Source: CAZSBG01 sp964605145 (lineage in GTDB: Bacteria > Zhuqueibacterota > Zhuqueibacteria > Thermofontimicrobiales > Thermofontimicrobiaceae). From it: a DNA stretch of 48,242 bases. The notes beneath the pieces are model-generated. The model saw nothing but the letters and a program-made list of their open reading frames with translations. It was not told where the DNA came from and searched no databases. This document shows positions 1 to 9,684 of this stretch, in pieces. The first letter of the stretch is position 1, and the number at the start of each line of letters is the position of its first letter. The position numbers and the translations under genes are program-made. The stretch covers positions 1 through 48,242 of the forward strand of contig CAZSBG010000044.1 of NCBI GenBank assembly GCA_964605145.1. Reading direction: 5' to 3'.

Positions 1-52
1 CCATTCAGGCTATCTGGATTCCTTAATGCATTACAATGAATAATCCAGGTTA
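1..52 (+). repeat. Partial MITE-like element (terminal 52 bp), left window edge
   Basis: These 52 bases are the exact reverse complement of the last 52 bases of the window and match 23403-23454 in direct orientation with two differences. They form the terminal part of the ~170-180 bp inverted-repeat element seen whole at 12552-12730 and 23287-23454; the rest would lie left of the window. Inside the unit, CTGGATT (14-20) can pair with AATCCAG (42-48), and a TAATGCATTA palindrome lies between them, so it can fold as a hairpin. Confidence 0.85.
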
Positions 53-202
53 GAGAAAAATTGATCTGAATGGTTTCAATTCTTTCGAAGTAATAAAAAT
101 GAATCCGCGTCATCTGTGTTATCCGTGTTTCAGTTTTGCTTTTGGGATTTATTTGTGTTTTAGCATTTGCTATTTGGAATTTTATGAAATACACCAGGGA
201 GA

Positions 203-1369
203 ATGAAGGAAAATATGTTAAAGGACGGTATCCACGCGCTCGCTCCGCGAGAGAAAATGCACCAATCTACGGTTAAATTGCGCGATACCTACGCCATCAT
301 ACCGCAGGCGCCATTTTACCACAAAACGTTCGGTCTCTGGTTTTGCCTTCCCACATGGTACGAAAACGGCCTCGACAAAGACACGAATCTAAATGAATTT
401 TTTATGTTCGATCCGCCCGGGGTTCATGAATTAATGGGATTAGGGTGGTGCGAAGCAGCGTTTGTTCCGGATTTCGAAGAAAAAATAATTGAGGATCGCG
501 GCGATCATGAAGTGGTTCAGGATTTTGCCGGCCGCTATGTCCTCTATTTCAAAGGAAGAAGGCAGGGCTTTATGCCGGAATACCTTGACCATCCGGTGAA
601 AGATTGGAAAACGTGGGAAGAAAACGTGAAGTGGCGAATGAACCCTGAATCGCCGAAGCGTTTTTCCCGCTTTGAAGAAGAGATGAAAATCACCATTGAA
701 AAAGCGGCGCAGGGGATAATGATTCAGCAGCGAATCATTGGCGGTTACATGTATCTCCGAAGCCTCATCGGCCCGGAAGATTTGCTGTACTTTTTTTATG
801 ACAAACCGAATTTGATCCACGATTGCATGCAAACCTGGCTCGTTCTGGCAGAGGCTGTCACTGCGAAACATCAGCAATACGCCACGTTTGATGAAGTCTT
901 TTTTGGCGAGGATATTTGTTACAATCACGGCTCGCTCATTTCGCCGGACATGATCAAAGAATTTATTTTCCCATATTACCAGCAATTGCTCAGCAATGTC
1001 AAATCCCGGCAAATCGACACATCGCGCTATCTGTACGTTCAATTAGATACTGATGGGTACGCCGTCCCGGTCATCGATCTTTACAGACAAGGCATTGGCA
1101 TGGACGCCATGAGTCCATTTGAGGTGGCGTCCGGCTGCGATGTGGTTCAGGTGGGGAAAGATTACCCTGACCTGGTCATCAGCGGCGGCATCGATAAACG
1201 CGTTCTCGCCCGGGGCAAGAATGCTATCGACGAACATCTCGGCTACATTCTGCCTGCAATGTGGAAGCGCGGCGGTTACATTCCCACGTGCGATCACGGT
1301 GTGCCGGAGGAAGTGACGTGGGAGAATTACCTGCATTACCGGAAGCGTTGTGTGGAGTACATTGTATAA
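203..1369 (+). CDS. URO-D superfamily protein (methyltransferase-like), paralogue 1
   Basis: A 388-residue cytoplasmic protein of the uroporphyrinogen decarboxylase/cobalamin-dependent methyltransferase superfamily. A 'GED..YNHGSLISPDM' segment in the middle and a 'CDHGVPEE' segment near the C-terminus (C363-D364-H365) are family hallmarks. The His-x-Cys-Gly zinc motif of MtaA/CmuA-type enzymes is replaced by Leu-Asp-Thr-Asp-Gly (D282, D284), as in a branch with no settled function. The HemE N-terminal arginine motif is absent, so this is not haem biosynthesis. An ATG at 215 has a better-spaced AAGGA than the ATG at 203, so the start may be four codons later. It leads a same-strand run with another URO-D gene, GH57 and an SSS transporter. 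The substrate cannot be told from sequence; transfer of a methyl group from a methylated compound is inference. Confidence 0.85.
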   Translation: MKENMLKDGIHALAPREKMHQSTVKLRDTYAIIPQAPFYHKTFGLWFCLPTWYENGLDKDTNLNEFFMFDPPGVHELMGLGWCEAAFVPDFEEKIIEDRGDHEVVQDFAGRYVLYFKGRRQGFMPEYLDHPVKDWKTWEENVKWRMNPESPKRFSRFEEEMKITIEKAAQGIMIQQRIIGGYMYLRSLIGPEDLLYFFYDKPNLIHDCMQTWLVLAEAVTAKHQQYATFDEVFFGEDICYNHGSLISPDMIKEFIFPYYQQLLSNVKSRQIDTSRYLYVQLDTDGYAVPVIDLYRQGIGMDAMSPFEVASGCDVVQVGKDYPDLVISGGIDKRVLARGKNAIDEHLGYILPAMWKRGGYIPTCDHGVPEEVTWENYLHYRKRCVEYIV

Positions 1370-1488
1370 AGAAATAGGACGCTGATTTAACAAATTGAAC
1401 TGATTCAACAAATTAATTGGAAAACAAAATCAATCATCAAATTGCCCGAAACATGATTTCGCGTCCCGTAAAATTTTAAGGAATTAAA

Positions 1489-2592
1489 ATGCCAATAGAT
1501 TTTTCTCCGGATCGCTGGGAAAAAATTAAGCACGATAGTGAAAATTGGTGGCGGGGTGAGCTTGGCCGTCCGCTGATCCAGATTTGCCTCAAGGGCAGGA
1601 ATCCCGGGCGCGAGGAACCAAAATTGCCCTATTTCGAATTTGCCTCATTTTACGATTTGTCCGTGCCCGCGGAAAAAATCATCGATCGGATGGATTTCGA
1701 ATTGTCCCGAACCAAATTTATGGGCGATGCGTTTCCCCATTTCTGGCCGAATTTTGGGCCGGGCGTCATTGCTGCGTTTTTGGGGTGCAAGCTCGAAAAC
1801 GGGAAAAACACGACGTGGTTTTATCCTGAAAATCTACCGGACATTGGTTCGCTATCGTTCAAATTCAATCCGGAAAACATCTGGTTCAAACGGATTTGCG
1901 ATATCATCCGGGCCGGGCAGGAACGCTGGGGAAATTCAGTGCAAATCGGCATGACAGATTTGGGCGGCAACCTGGATATTTTATCGTCATTCCGCCCGTC
2001 TGAAAATCTGCTGCTGGATCTGTACGATTCGCCGGGCGAAGTCGAGCGGCTGACGTGGGAAGCGCATCGGGCGTGGTGGGATTATTTTTTGTCGTTCATT
2101 GAGATACAACAATCCACCAATCATGGCTGTACCGCCTGGGCGCCGATTTTTTCCGCCGGTTCGTATTACATGCTGCAGTGCGATTTTTCTTACATGATCA
2201 GCCCGGTTATGTTCGAAGAATTCGTCAGGCCGGAGCTGGAAGCGACCATCAAAAAACTGGACAATCCATTCTATCATTTGGACGGCGTGGGAGAATTGCC
2301 TCATCTCCCATTGCTGCTTCAAATGAAAGAATTGAAAGGCATTCAGTGGGTGCCCGGCGATGGCAGACCGGACGTCACTCACTGGCCGGAAGTTTATCGA
2401 CAAATTTTGGCTGCCGGCAAATTGACGCAAATTTTCAGCCTTCAATACGAAGGAAATCCGATTGAATTGTTGGATGTTTTATCCGATCGACTGGGAACGG
2501 TGGATAACATTGTGTACATGATCGAAGCGGATATTTCGCACGAGGCTGAAGCAGAAAAACTGTTAGAACGATACGGTTTCAAAGACGACTAA
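1489..2592 (+). CDS. URO-D superfamily-like protein, paralogue 2
   Basis: A 367-residue soluble protein. It is rich in Trp/Phe near the N-terminus and has a 'FYHLDGVGELPHLPLLL' segment around residues 258-275 that sits where the URO-D superfamily places its metal-binding strand. Here the position reads His-Leu-Asp-Gly rather than His-x-Cys-Gly. The overall layout (TIM barrel, 'SYMISPVMFEEFVRPELEA' helix before the metal strand) fits corrinoid-methyltransferase-like proteins. An AAGGA lies 5-6 bases before the ATG. It follows paralogue 1 by 119 bases and precedes the GH57-like gene by 94, suggesting co-transcription. Family assignment is good; function is unknown. Confidence 0.75.
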   Translation: MPIDFSPDRWEKIKHDSENWWRGELGRPLIQICLKGRNPGREEPKLPYFEFASFYDLSVPAEKIIDRMDFELSRTKFMGDAFPHFWPNFGPGVIAAFLGCKLENGKNTTWFYPENLPDIGSLSFKFNPENIWFKRICDIIRAGQERWGNSVQIGMTDLGGNLDILSSFRPSENLLLDLYDSPGEVERLTWEAHRAWWDYFLSFIEIQQSTNHGCTAWAPIFSAGSYYMLQCDFSYMISPVMFEEFVRPELEATIKKLDNPFYHLDGVGELPHLPLLLQMKELKGIQWVPGDGRPDVTHWPEVYRQILAAGKLTQIFSLQYEGNPIELLDVLSDRLGTVDNIVYMIEADISHEAEAEKLLERYGFKDD

Positions 2593-2686
2593 AAAAAATT
2601 GCCCGCGGAAGACGCGGAAACTAAATTGTGTAATTCGCGTACTACGGGATTCGTTTAAAATTATGTCTTGCCAAACAAGGAGTTCC

Positions 2687-4228
2687 ATGAACTACATCGC
2701 TATTTTTCATGCCAATCTCAACTATGCGTACCTCACCCCGGAGCGGTATGAATTTGTCATTCGAAACGCGTACGAATTGATTTTGAGCGCCATGATGAAA
2801 AAATTCCCGCATGTAAAATTTGTGTTCGAAGCGTCCGGCTATACAATCGAGCAGATGGCCGAGAAAACACCGGACGTGCTGGAAAAGCTCCGTTCTGCCA
2901 TTGCCAGCGGTCAATGCGAATTTATGGGCTCGCCGCACGCGCATCCCATGCTGCCCAATTTCCCGAAGGAGGATGGTATCCGATCGATTCGTTTTTCCAA
3001 TGATATTTATGAAAAATTTCTGGGAATGAAGCCGAACAGTTTCTGGAATCCGGAATGCGGCTGGCGAAGCTTTGTGCCGGAACAGGTGACGGCATGCGGT
3101 TACAGAAATCTGCTTGGCGATTTTGAGGCGTACAGTCGCTCTCTCGGCCAGGATGGGTTGCCGCTACGGCCCGAGATTTATGAGAAAGAGCACTCGGACG
3201 ATCCAGCATTTTACAATTTCGGTTTTCAGTACGACTTGCCGGGCACGGAAAAGGCCATTCATTTTCCATTTCAAAACATCGCTAACTCCGAAACAAATTC
3301 GCTCCGAATATTTTTGAGAAGCGATCGCATCGCCCAGTTCGGCGTCCGCTACTTCATGGGCATGGACGGCTATTCGCTGGAAAAATATCTCGATCTGGTT
3401 CGAAAATATTCTCAGCAAAATGAAGGCGAAGCGGAGGGCGCGCTCATTATTTTTGCCGATGATGCGGAATACATCGGCACCAACGGCTGGTTCAAACTGA
3501 AATATTTGAATCAGCCGGACAACGTGTTCGAAGCCACGCCGGATTCGCGCGAGAAACTCATCGATCTCATCAGCGCCTGCGCAGAAATGGGGCGATTCAT
3601 CACATTTGAAGAAGCGTGCAGAAACCTGCCGGCCCTGCCGGATGAGATCACCTTTGACGATGACTCTGCCTGGCACGGCGCGCGAGCTTCGACGTGGGCG
3701 CAAACGCCCATGGCGCGGCTGCTTCGGCCCTGGCAGGATCTGGTTCGCGAAAAGCTGGTGGCCAATGCGGACTCGCTCTCCGAATCCGAACAACGGGCCG
3801 CCTGGTTTCATCTCACAAATTCGTACAACTCCGACGGCCAGTGGCCGCCCACGCTGCCGGAAGCGCCGCACATCATTCACCCGTTCAATTATCAGTATTG
3901 CTTCGAAAACCTGCTTCAGGCGGAGTTGCTCATTGGCGGCGTGGACAGATCGCGGCTCGACACTGACCCGGTTCGCACCATCAACGAAATTTTAGGTCCT
4001 CAGCAGCGGCTGATTCTTGAAAAAGCCAAGACGTTGGTCGATTCTTCGGACAAAGCGAAAAAGAGACGCGGCGAGGATGCGAATTTTTTAATTCACAAAT
4101 CCATGGTCGTTTCATCTCTGAGAAACTCCGGCGAAAAAATACTTTATCCATCGGAATACAGAATTCGGGCAGAGCTTCTCGCTCAGGCGAGGCAACTGGT
4201 CGGCGGTATTGAAATTGAAAAGAACTGA
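2687..4228 (+). CDS. Glycoside hydrolase family 57-like protein
   Basis: A 513-residue cytoplasmic protein with the GH57 (beta/alpha)7-barrel layout. The N-terminal strand reads 'IFHANLNYAYL' where classical GH57 enzymes have His-Gln-Pro. 'FWNPECGW' carries the likely nucleophile E123, and 'FADDAEYIG' around D258/D259 holds the likely acid/base. The 'ITFEEA' segment follows. GH57 enzymes act on alpha-glucans (amylase, 4-alpha-glucanotransferase, branching) or alpha-galactosides; the exact activity is not evident. The start at 2687 is preferred over 2663 because AAGGAG (2677-2682) is ideally spaced for it. The stop lies 17 bases before the SSS symporter gene, so the two are probably one operon. 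The altered first motif suggests a divergent subfamily. Confidence 0.75.
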   Translation: MNYIAIFHANLNYAYLTPERYEFVIRNAYELILSAMMKKFPHVKFVFEASGYTIEQMAEKTPDVLEKLRSAIASGQCEFMGSPHAHPMLPNFPKEDGIRSIRFSNDIYEKFLGMKPNSFWNPECGWRSFVPEQVTACGYRNLLGDFEAYSRSLGQDGLPLRPEIYEKEHSDDPAFYNFGFQYDLPGTEKAIHFPFQNIANSETNSLRIFLRSDRIAQFGVRYFMGMDGYSLEKYLDLVRKYSQQNEGEAEGALIIFADDAEYIGTNGWFKLKYLNQPDNVFEATPDSREKLIDLISACAEMGRFITFEEACRNLPALPDEITFDDDSAWHGARASTWAQTPMARLLRPWQDLVREKLVANADSLSESEQRAAWFHLTNSYNSDGQWPPTLPEAPHIIHPFNYQYCFENLLQAELLIGGVDRSRLDTDPVRTINEILGPQQRLILEKAKTLVDSSDKAKKRRGEDANFLIHKSMVVSSLRNSGEKILYPSEYRIRAELLAQARQLVGGIEIEKN

Positions 4229-4245
4229 CACAAAAGGACGATTGC

Positions 4246-6429
4246 ATGTTTGGTTTACCGGTCATTGATCTGACGACTATTTTACTTTACTTTCTGTTTG
4301 TGATTGTCATTGGCGTGTGGGCGTCGCGGCGCATTAAAAATCAGGAGGACTACTTTTTGGGCGGCCGGCGCTTCGGCAAATTCATCCAGACGTTTGCGGC
4401 GTTTGGCCAGGGCACTTCGGCGGAGAGCGCTGTGGGCACGACGGTCATTGTTGCGCGGAACGGTATGGCCGGGATCTGGCAGTTGCTCACAGGCGTGTTC
4501 GGCTTGCCCATTTACTGGATTACCTCGGTCTGGTACCGGCGTTTGCGCCTGCTCACTCTTGGCGATTTCTTCGAAGACCGCTACGATTCCAAAGGCCTTG
4601 CCGCGTTTTATGCCATTGTCAGTTCCATCTTTTTTATGGTTGTCATTGGATTGGGCTTCACGGCAATGACCAGAACCATCACCGGCATCGCCGCCAAACC
4701 GTACGCGCAGCTCAATGCTTCCGAAAAAATCGAATACGACAAAGCTCTTGAATTGGACAAGCTGGAAGCCACGGATGTTGATTTGCTGAGCTCAGGGGAA
4801 AAGGCACGGATGAATCAGCTCCGCATCGAAAATCCCGGCAAGGAATTTTCTTTTCTGAATGAAAACATGCTCATGTGGGGCGTGGCCATCATCGTCATCA
4901 TTTACGCGGTCATGGGCGGACTGGAGGCGGCGTTTATCACGGATACGGTTCAGGGGATTTTCATTCTCATTCTCTCTTTGCTGCTCATGCCATTTGCGTT
5001 TTTGAAAATCAACGAGGTATTTGGCGGTAGCGGAGTGACCGGCATCATCGAAGCGGCGCGAGCTCAGTTGCCGCAATCCGCGTTCGAAATCTGGGGCTCG
5101 CCGGACATGGTCGATTTTACGTGGTACTACATCATCGCGCTGGTCGTGATGATTCAAATCAACGTGGCAATTCAGGCCAACCAGTTAACGGCCTGCGGAT
5201 CAGCAAAAGACGAATACACGGCCCGCTTCGGGTTCACCACCGGTATTTACATCAAACGCGCGACCACGCTGCTCTGGGGCATTTCTGCTTTGATGCTGGT
5301 GATTTTATACAGCAACACCGTGAAAAACCCGGATTATTTGTGGGGGCATGCCTGCCGTGATTTATTGGGTTCGGTCGGAATCGGCCTGGTCGGGCTGATG
5401 ATCGCCTGCCTCATGGCCGCGCTCATGTCCACCGCCGACATGATGATGATTACCACTTCCGGCCTGCTCACCCATAATTTTGTGCGCCCGTTTTTTCCGA
5501 ATCTCAACGAAAAGGCCTACATTTTTTCAGGCCGCGTCATCGGATTTCTGGCGGTCATTGGCGGCGTGCTGCTCGCCACTCAGTTCGACAATGTATTTCA
5601 AATGCTGAAACTGATCTGGGAATTCAACATCGTCATGGCGGCCGCGTTCTGGATGGGCATTCGCTGGCGCCGCGCCACCAAAGCCGGGGCATGGTGGTCC
5701 ATGACCAGCACCATGATTTTTTTCGTGATGCTGCAAGTCATCATTCCCCTGTTTCCCGGGGTGAAGACCAGCGAATATTTGGCGAAAACTGTGGAGCCAA
5801 TTCAGGTGGAGCGAACCTATACCGCGCGCGAAGTTGATGTGGCCGAACGGGAGCGGGCCATTCAGGTGTGGGATCAATTGAACGAAATCGGAAAAGCACG
5901 GGGCGAGCGTCCTGAACCGCTGGCCGCCGGGGAGAAATTCGTTAAAAAATATAACACGCCCCGCAAATCCATTTTCTGGGTGCAGGGAATTAAAGTGAAC
6001 GACGCCGGCCAGGTCTACGGATCCGGCATGCTGAGCCTGGAATTGGTGCTTTTGGAATGGCTGGGATTCGACCTGTCCAAAAATCCGCATGCGTTGAACG
6101 AAACCATTCGAATCATCATTCGCACGATATTTCCATTTTTTATTTTGATACTTGTATCTTATCTCACACGGCCGGATGATAAAAAACGACTTGACCGATT
6201 TTTCGTGAAAATGAAAACCCCGGTTCACGCAGACAAGGCTGATGACCAAAAAGAAATGAAATTATCTTACGAAGATCCAAATCGTTTTGATTCGAAGAAA
6301 ATGTTTCCCAATTCAAACTGGGAAATGGAGAAGCTGGACAAGACCGACATCAAAGGCGTTCTCTGGTTCACTGCCGGCGGAATATTCATCCTGGCGCTGG
6401 TGTATTTGATTGCGTCTGTTGGGGGTTAA
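4246..6429 (+). CDS. Sodium:solute symporter (SSS family), long form
   Basis: A 727-residue inner-membrane transporter of the SSS family (TC 2.A.21), predicted to couple Na+ to uptake of a sugar or other organic solute. The N-terminal helix is followed by the typical 'EDYFLGGR' segment and 'FGQGTSAESAVG'. The core helices include 'MAALMSTADMMMITTSGL', a family signature region. It is longer than the usual ~500 residues because of two charged, soluble insertions, roughly residues 149-208 and 505-580. AAAGGA precedes the ATG. It sits 17 bases after the GH57-like gene and before a GH2 gene, which suggests it imports the substrate those enzymes process. Specificity is not readable from sequence. 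Confidence 0.9.
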   Translation: MFGLPVIDLTTILLYFLFVIVIGVWASRRIKNQEDYFLGGRRFGKFIQTFAAFGQGTSAESAVGTTVIVARNGMAGIWQLLTGVFGLPIYWITSVWYRRLRLLTLGDFFEDRYDSKGLAAFYAIVSSIFFMVVIGLGFTAMTRTITGIAAKPYAQLNASEKIEYDKALELDKLEATDVDLLSSGEKARMNQLRIENPGKEFSFLNENMLMWGVAIIVIIYAVMGGLEAAFITDTVQGIFILILSLLLMPFAFLKINEVFGGSGVTGIIEAARAQLPQSAFEIWGSPDMVDFTWYYIIALVVMIQINVAIQANQLTACGSAKDEYTARFGFTTGIYIKRATTLLWGISALMLVILYSNTVKNPDYLWGHACRDLLGSVGIGLVGLMIACLMAALMSTADMMMITTSGLLTHNFVRPFFPNLNEKAYIFSGRVIGFLAVIGGVLLATQFDNVFQMLKLIWEFNIVMAAAFWMGIRWRRATKAGAWWSMTSTMIFFVMLQVIIPLFPGVKTSEYLAKTVEPIQVERTYTAREVDVAERERAIQVWDQLNEIGKARGERPEPLAAGEKFVKKYNTPRKSIFWVQGIKVNDAGQVYGSGMLSLELVLLEWLGFDLSKNPHALNETIRIIIRTIFPFFILILVSYLTRPDDKKRLDRFFVKMKTPVHADKADDQKEMKLSYEDPNRFDSKKMFPNSNWEMEKLDKTDIKGVLWFTAGGIFILALVYLIASVGG

Positions 6430-6437
6430 TGGAAAGA

Positions 6438-6512
6438 AACCTTAATCTTAATCGTAACTCATAATCACAATCGAGATTAGGATTAAGATTAGGATTATGA
6501 TTGAGATTATGA
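6438..6512. repeat. Inverted GATTAN hexamer repeat
   Basis: The spacer between the SSS and GH2 genes contains a run of imperfect hexamers GATTAG/GATTAA/GATTAT/GATTGA on the right half. The left half carries the reverse-complement form (CTTAAT, CATAAT). The whole can fold on itself. The last part of the spacer (about 6515-6558) is a phrase resembling 'CTCCGTGGCA' that recurs elsewhere in the window. No gene was seen here. Confidence 0.6.
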
Positions 6513-6573
6513 TATTTGTATTTATCTGTGTCTCCGGGCCTCCGTGGCACATTAATAAAAGTATAAATCAACT

Positions 6574-9500
6574 ATGAATAAAAACGACATCTACGCCGAA
6601 ATTGCAGCAACGCGATTCAGCGAGCGGGATAAAAATTTAATCGAACCGCAGCCGCAGGAAATTCCCCGGCGGCTTCTTTCCTTTGACGAAGTTCCGGCAC
6701 AGACGCCGTTCCCGCAAAGTCAAAAAATGAACACGCAGGATGAGTTGCGCGCTGAGCTGGAAATTCAGCGGCAGACGTACGATCCTTTCCTGAAAAATAT
6801 GGCGCCGGAAATCGATTCCCTCAGGATCAGTAAAAGCCTGGAGTCTTTCGACTGGCGAATCGAAACAGAGGATGATCGCCGCGATTTTTTGACAGCGCTT
6901 TCCGGCAAGGGACGCTGGGAGAACGTGCGTATTCCCCATTACGGTCCGCCGCTCGGCCGTGCCGTGACGTATTACCGAACGACCTTCGAGGTCACTCGCG
7001 ACATGCTGGAAAAGGGCGCGCTTTTCGTTTCTTTCAAGGGCGTGGATTACAAAACGCATGTTTTTGTGAACAACGCCTTTCTCGGTTCGCACGAAGGATT
7101 TTTTGCTCCGTTCCAATTCGAATTTACGAAGCATGCTCACCCCGGCGAAAACACGCTGTTCATCAAAGTGGAAAATGATTTCATTTGCATGGGCAACCGA
7201 AGCGAAGCCGGCGAAACGCGATTTCAGGGCGATAAAATTTACGCGGCCACAGGCTGTGGCTACGACGACCCGGAAATCGGCTGGCATCATTGTCCCCCGG
7301 GCATGGGAATTTACCAGGATGTCTGCATCGAAGCGCGAAGCCGGCTGCACATCCACGACATTTTCGTCCGCCCCATGCCTGAAAAAGAGAGCGCTGAAGT
7401 CTGGGTCGAGATTTTCAATTGCGATGTTCAGCCTCGGGAGATCGAACTGGAATTCTCTCTCTTCGGGCAGAATTTCGGGCAAACAGTTTTCGAGAATCAC
7501 AAATACACGCCAGCCGGAATTCATGTGCCCGGTCTGGGCGATGTGGCCAAGAGGTCGGACAAAGACATTTCGCTGCTCATGGGTCCCGGCGCTAATTTGC
7601 TCAAAATCCGGATCAGCATTCCAAGGCCGCGACTGTGGGAGCCAGCCTCACCGTGGTTGTATCAAATTCAGGTGAAACTGTTTGACGGCGACAATAATTT
7701 TTTAGACGCCTCATCGCGGCAATTCGGTATGCGCTCGTTTCGAATGGATGAGGAGCGCGAACCAAAAGGACGATTTTTTCTGAATGGCAAACAAATCAAA
7801 TTGCGCGGCGCTAACACCATGGGGCACCTTCAGCAGTGCGTCATCAAAAAGGATTGGGATCAGCTTCGGGACGATATTCTGTTGGCCAAAATCTGCAACA
7901 TGAATTTTCTGCGGCTCACCCAGCGGCCGGTTCAGCCGGAAATTTACGAATTTTGCGACAAGCTTGGCCTGATGACCCAGACCGACCTGCCCCTGTTCGG
8001 CGTGCTCCGGCGCAATCAGTTCACCGAAGCCGTCCGACAGGCCGAAGAAATGGAGCGGCTGGTTCGCAAGTATGCCTGCAATATTCTGGTCAGCTACATC
8101 AACGAGCCGTTCCCCAATGCCATGGATGAGCCGCACCGGCATCTCATCCGTTCGGAATTGCAGAACTTTTTCGAGGCGGCGAATTTCCTGGTGAAGATGA
8201 ACAACCCGGATCGTGTCATCAAAGCGGTGGATGGCGAATACGATCCGCCCGGGCCGGGATTTCCTGACAACCACTGCTATTGCGGCTGGTACAACGGCCA
8301 CGGCATCGATATTGGCAAGCTGCTCAAAGGTTTCTGGCAGAAAGTGAAGCCGGGCTGGAATTACGGCTGCGGCGAATTCGGTTCCGAAGGACTCGATCCT
8401 GTCGAGGTGATGCGGAAATATTATCCGCCGGAATGGCTGCCCCAAAATCCGGACGAGGAGAAATTCTGGTCGCCTCACGGTATTGTGATGGCTCAGACAG
8501 GGCGATTTCATTATTTGTGGTTCGAAACGCCGGGCACGCTGGAGGGCTGGGTCCAAGCCAGTCACGTGCACCAGGTTTGGGTGACGAGATTAATGACCGA
8601 GGTCTTTCGTCGCGACAACCGCATGCACAGTTTCGCCATTCACCTGTTCATCGACGCGTTTCCCTCCGGCTGGATGAAGGCGATCATGGATGTGGAGCGG
8701 CGTCCCAAGCCGGCGTATTTCGCCTACCGCGATGCCTTAGCGCCGCTGATGACGAGCCTGCGCAGCGACCGAACCACTTTTTTTTCCGGCGAGAAAATTC
8801 AAATCGAGCCGTGGATTTGCAACGACCACAACGAGCCGGTGAACCAGGCGACACTCATCTATTCGGTTGAAATTGAAGGCAAAATTATTCATCGCGGAAA
8901 CGAGAAAGTCGAAATCCCGGCCTGCGAAAGTTTGTGCCCGGGATTATTGAAATTCCCGGCGCCGGTTGTTTCGAACCGAAATCGCCTGACGGTACGCCTT
9001 GCCTTGATCGATGCTTCCGGCCGAACCAGGCATGATTCGGAATTAGCATTGGATATCTTTGAGCCGATAAAAATTCAACCGAAAAAGCAGGTGCAGATTA
9101 TCAGCGACCAGCCGGAGCGATTGGCGCAATTCGTGCAAAGTCTTGGATTGAATTTTTATGTTGATGAAAACGAATCACCGAATGACCTGATTCTCATTGA
9201 CAATTTTTTAGCTTTTCCCGAAGAGGAGGAAAACGTCCGGCGGGCAGTGCAGCACGGCGCGATCGCTATTTTTTTTGAATTACAACCAGGCAATTACCGA
9301 ATCGCGGACACCGAAATTTCCGTGAAAGAATGCGGCATGAGCGCAAGGCATTTTGTGTCCCGCGCCACCGGGCACCCAATGGTCGATGAATTTCTGCCGG
9401 GGGATTTCAAATTCTGGTACGAAATCGAAGTCGGTTACCCGACGCCGCTGCTCTATTCCACGTTCGAAGCGCCGGGGTGGAGACCCATTCTCACTTCCGG

Positions 9501-9654
9501 CAATGGCGACTGGCAGGGCAATTGGAAACCGGCTTTCGCTGCCGCAGAAAAAAAGGAAGGCTCAGGACTCTGGCGGATTTGCCAGGTGCAACTCATTGGA
9601 CGAATTGAGGGGAATCCGATTGCTCATATTTTTTCAAGCAATCTTTTGCAATAA
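6574..9654 (+). CDS. Glycoside hydrolase family 2 protein (beta-galactosidase/glucuronidase-like)
   Basis: A 1026-residue enzyme with GH2 architecture: an N-terminal jelly-roll sugar-binding domain (about residues 80-240, 'YYRTTFEV...'), an immunoglobulin-like domain, then the TIM barrel beginning near 'NGKQIKLRGAN'. The acid/base is E511 in 'YINEPFP' and the nucleophile is probably E601 in 'GCGEFGSEG'. A beta-sandwich tail follows. It would cleave a beta-linked galactose, glucuronate, mannose or similar residue by a retaining mechanism; the sugar is unknown. No signal peptide is present, so it acts in the cytoplasm on imported material. No clear Shine-Dalgarno precedes the ATG. The next gene (URO-D) starts 30 bases after it. 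The first ~75 residues are an atypical extension. Confidence 0.9.
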   Translation: MNKNDIYAEIAATRFSERDKNLIEPQPQEIPRRLLSFDEVPAQTPFPQSQKMNTQDELRAELEIQRQTYDPFLKNMAPEIDSLRISKSLESFDWRIETEDDRRDFLTALSGKGRWENVRIPHYGPPLGRAVTYYRTTFEVTRDMLEKGALFVSFKGVDYKTHVFVNNAFLGSHEGFFAPFQFEFTKHAHPGENTLFIKVENDFICMGNRSEAGETRFQGDKIYAATGCGYDDPEIGWHHCPPGMGIYQDVCIEARSRLHIHDIFVRPMPEKESAEVWVEIFNCDVQPREIELEFSLFGQNFGQTVFENHKYTPAGIHVPGLGDVAKRSDKDISLLMGPGANLLKIRISIPRPRLWEPASPWLYQIQVKLFDGDNNFLDASSRQFGMRSFRMDEEREPKGRFFLNGKQIKLRGANTMGHLQQCVIKKDWDQLRDDILLAKICNMNFLRLTQRPVQPEIYEFCDKLGLMTQTDLPLFGVLRRNQFTEAVRQAEEMERLVRKYACNILVSYINEPFPNAMDEPHRHLIRSELQNFFEAANFLVKMNNPDRVIKAVDGEYDPPGPGFPDNHCYCGWYNGHGIDIGKLLKGFWQKVKPGWNYGCGEFGSEGLDPVEVMRKYYPPEWLPQNPDEEKFWSPHGIVMAQTGRFHYLWFETPGTLEGWVQASHVHQVWVTRLMTEVFRRDNRMHSFAIHLFIDAFPSGWMKAIMDVERRPKPAYFAYRDALAPLMTSLRSDRTTFFSGEKIQIEPWICNDHNEPVNQATLIYSVEIEGKIIHRGNEKVEIPACESLCPGLLKFPAPVVSNRNRLTVRLALIDASGRTRHDSELALDIFEPIKIQPKKQVQIISDQPERLAQFVQSLGLNFYVDENESPNDLILIDNFLAFPEEEENVRRAVQHGAIAIFFELQPGNYRIADTEISVKECGMSARHFVSRATGHPMVDEFLPGDFKFWYEIEVGYPTPLLYSTFEAPGWRPILTSGNGDWQGNWKPAFAAAEKKEGSGLWRICQVQLIGRIEGNPIAHIFSSNLLQ

Positions 9655-9684
9655 CAGAATCTTTTTCAATATAGCTCAAATCAA

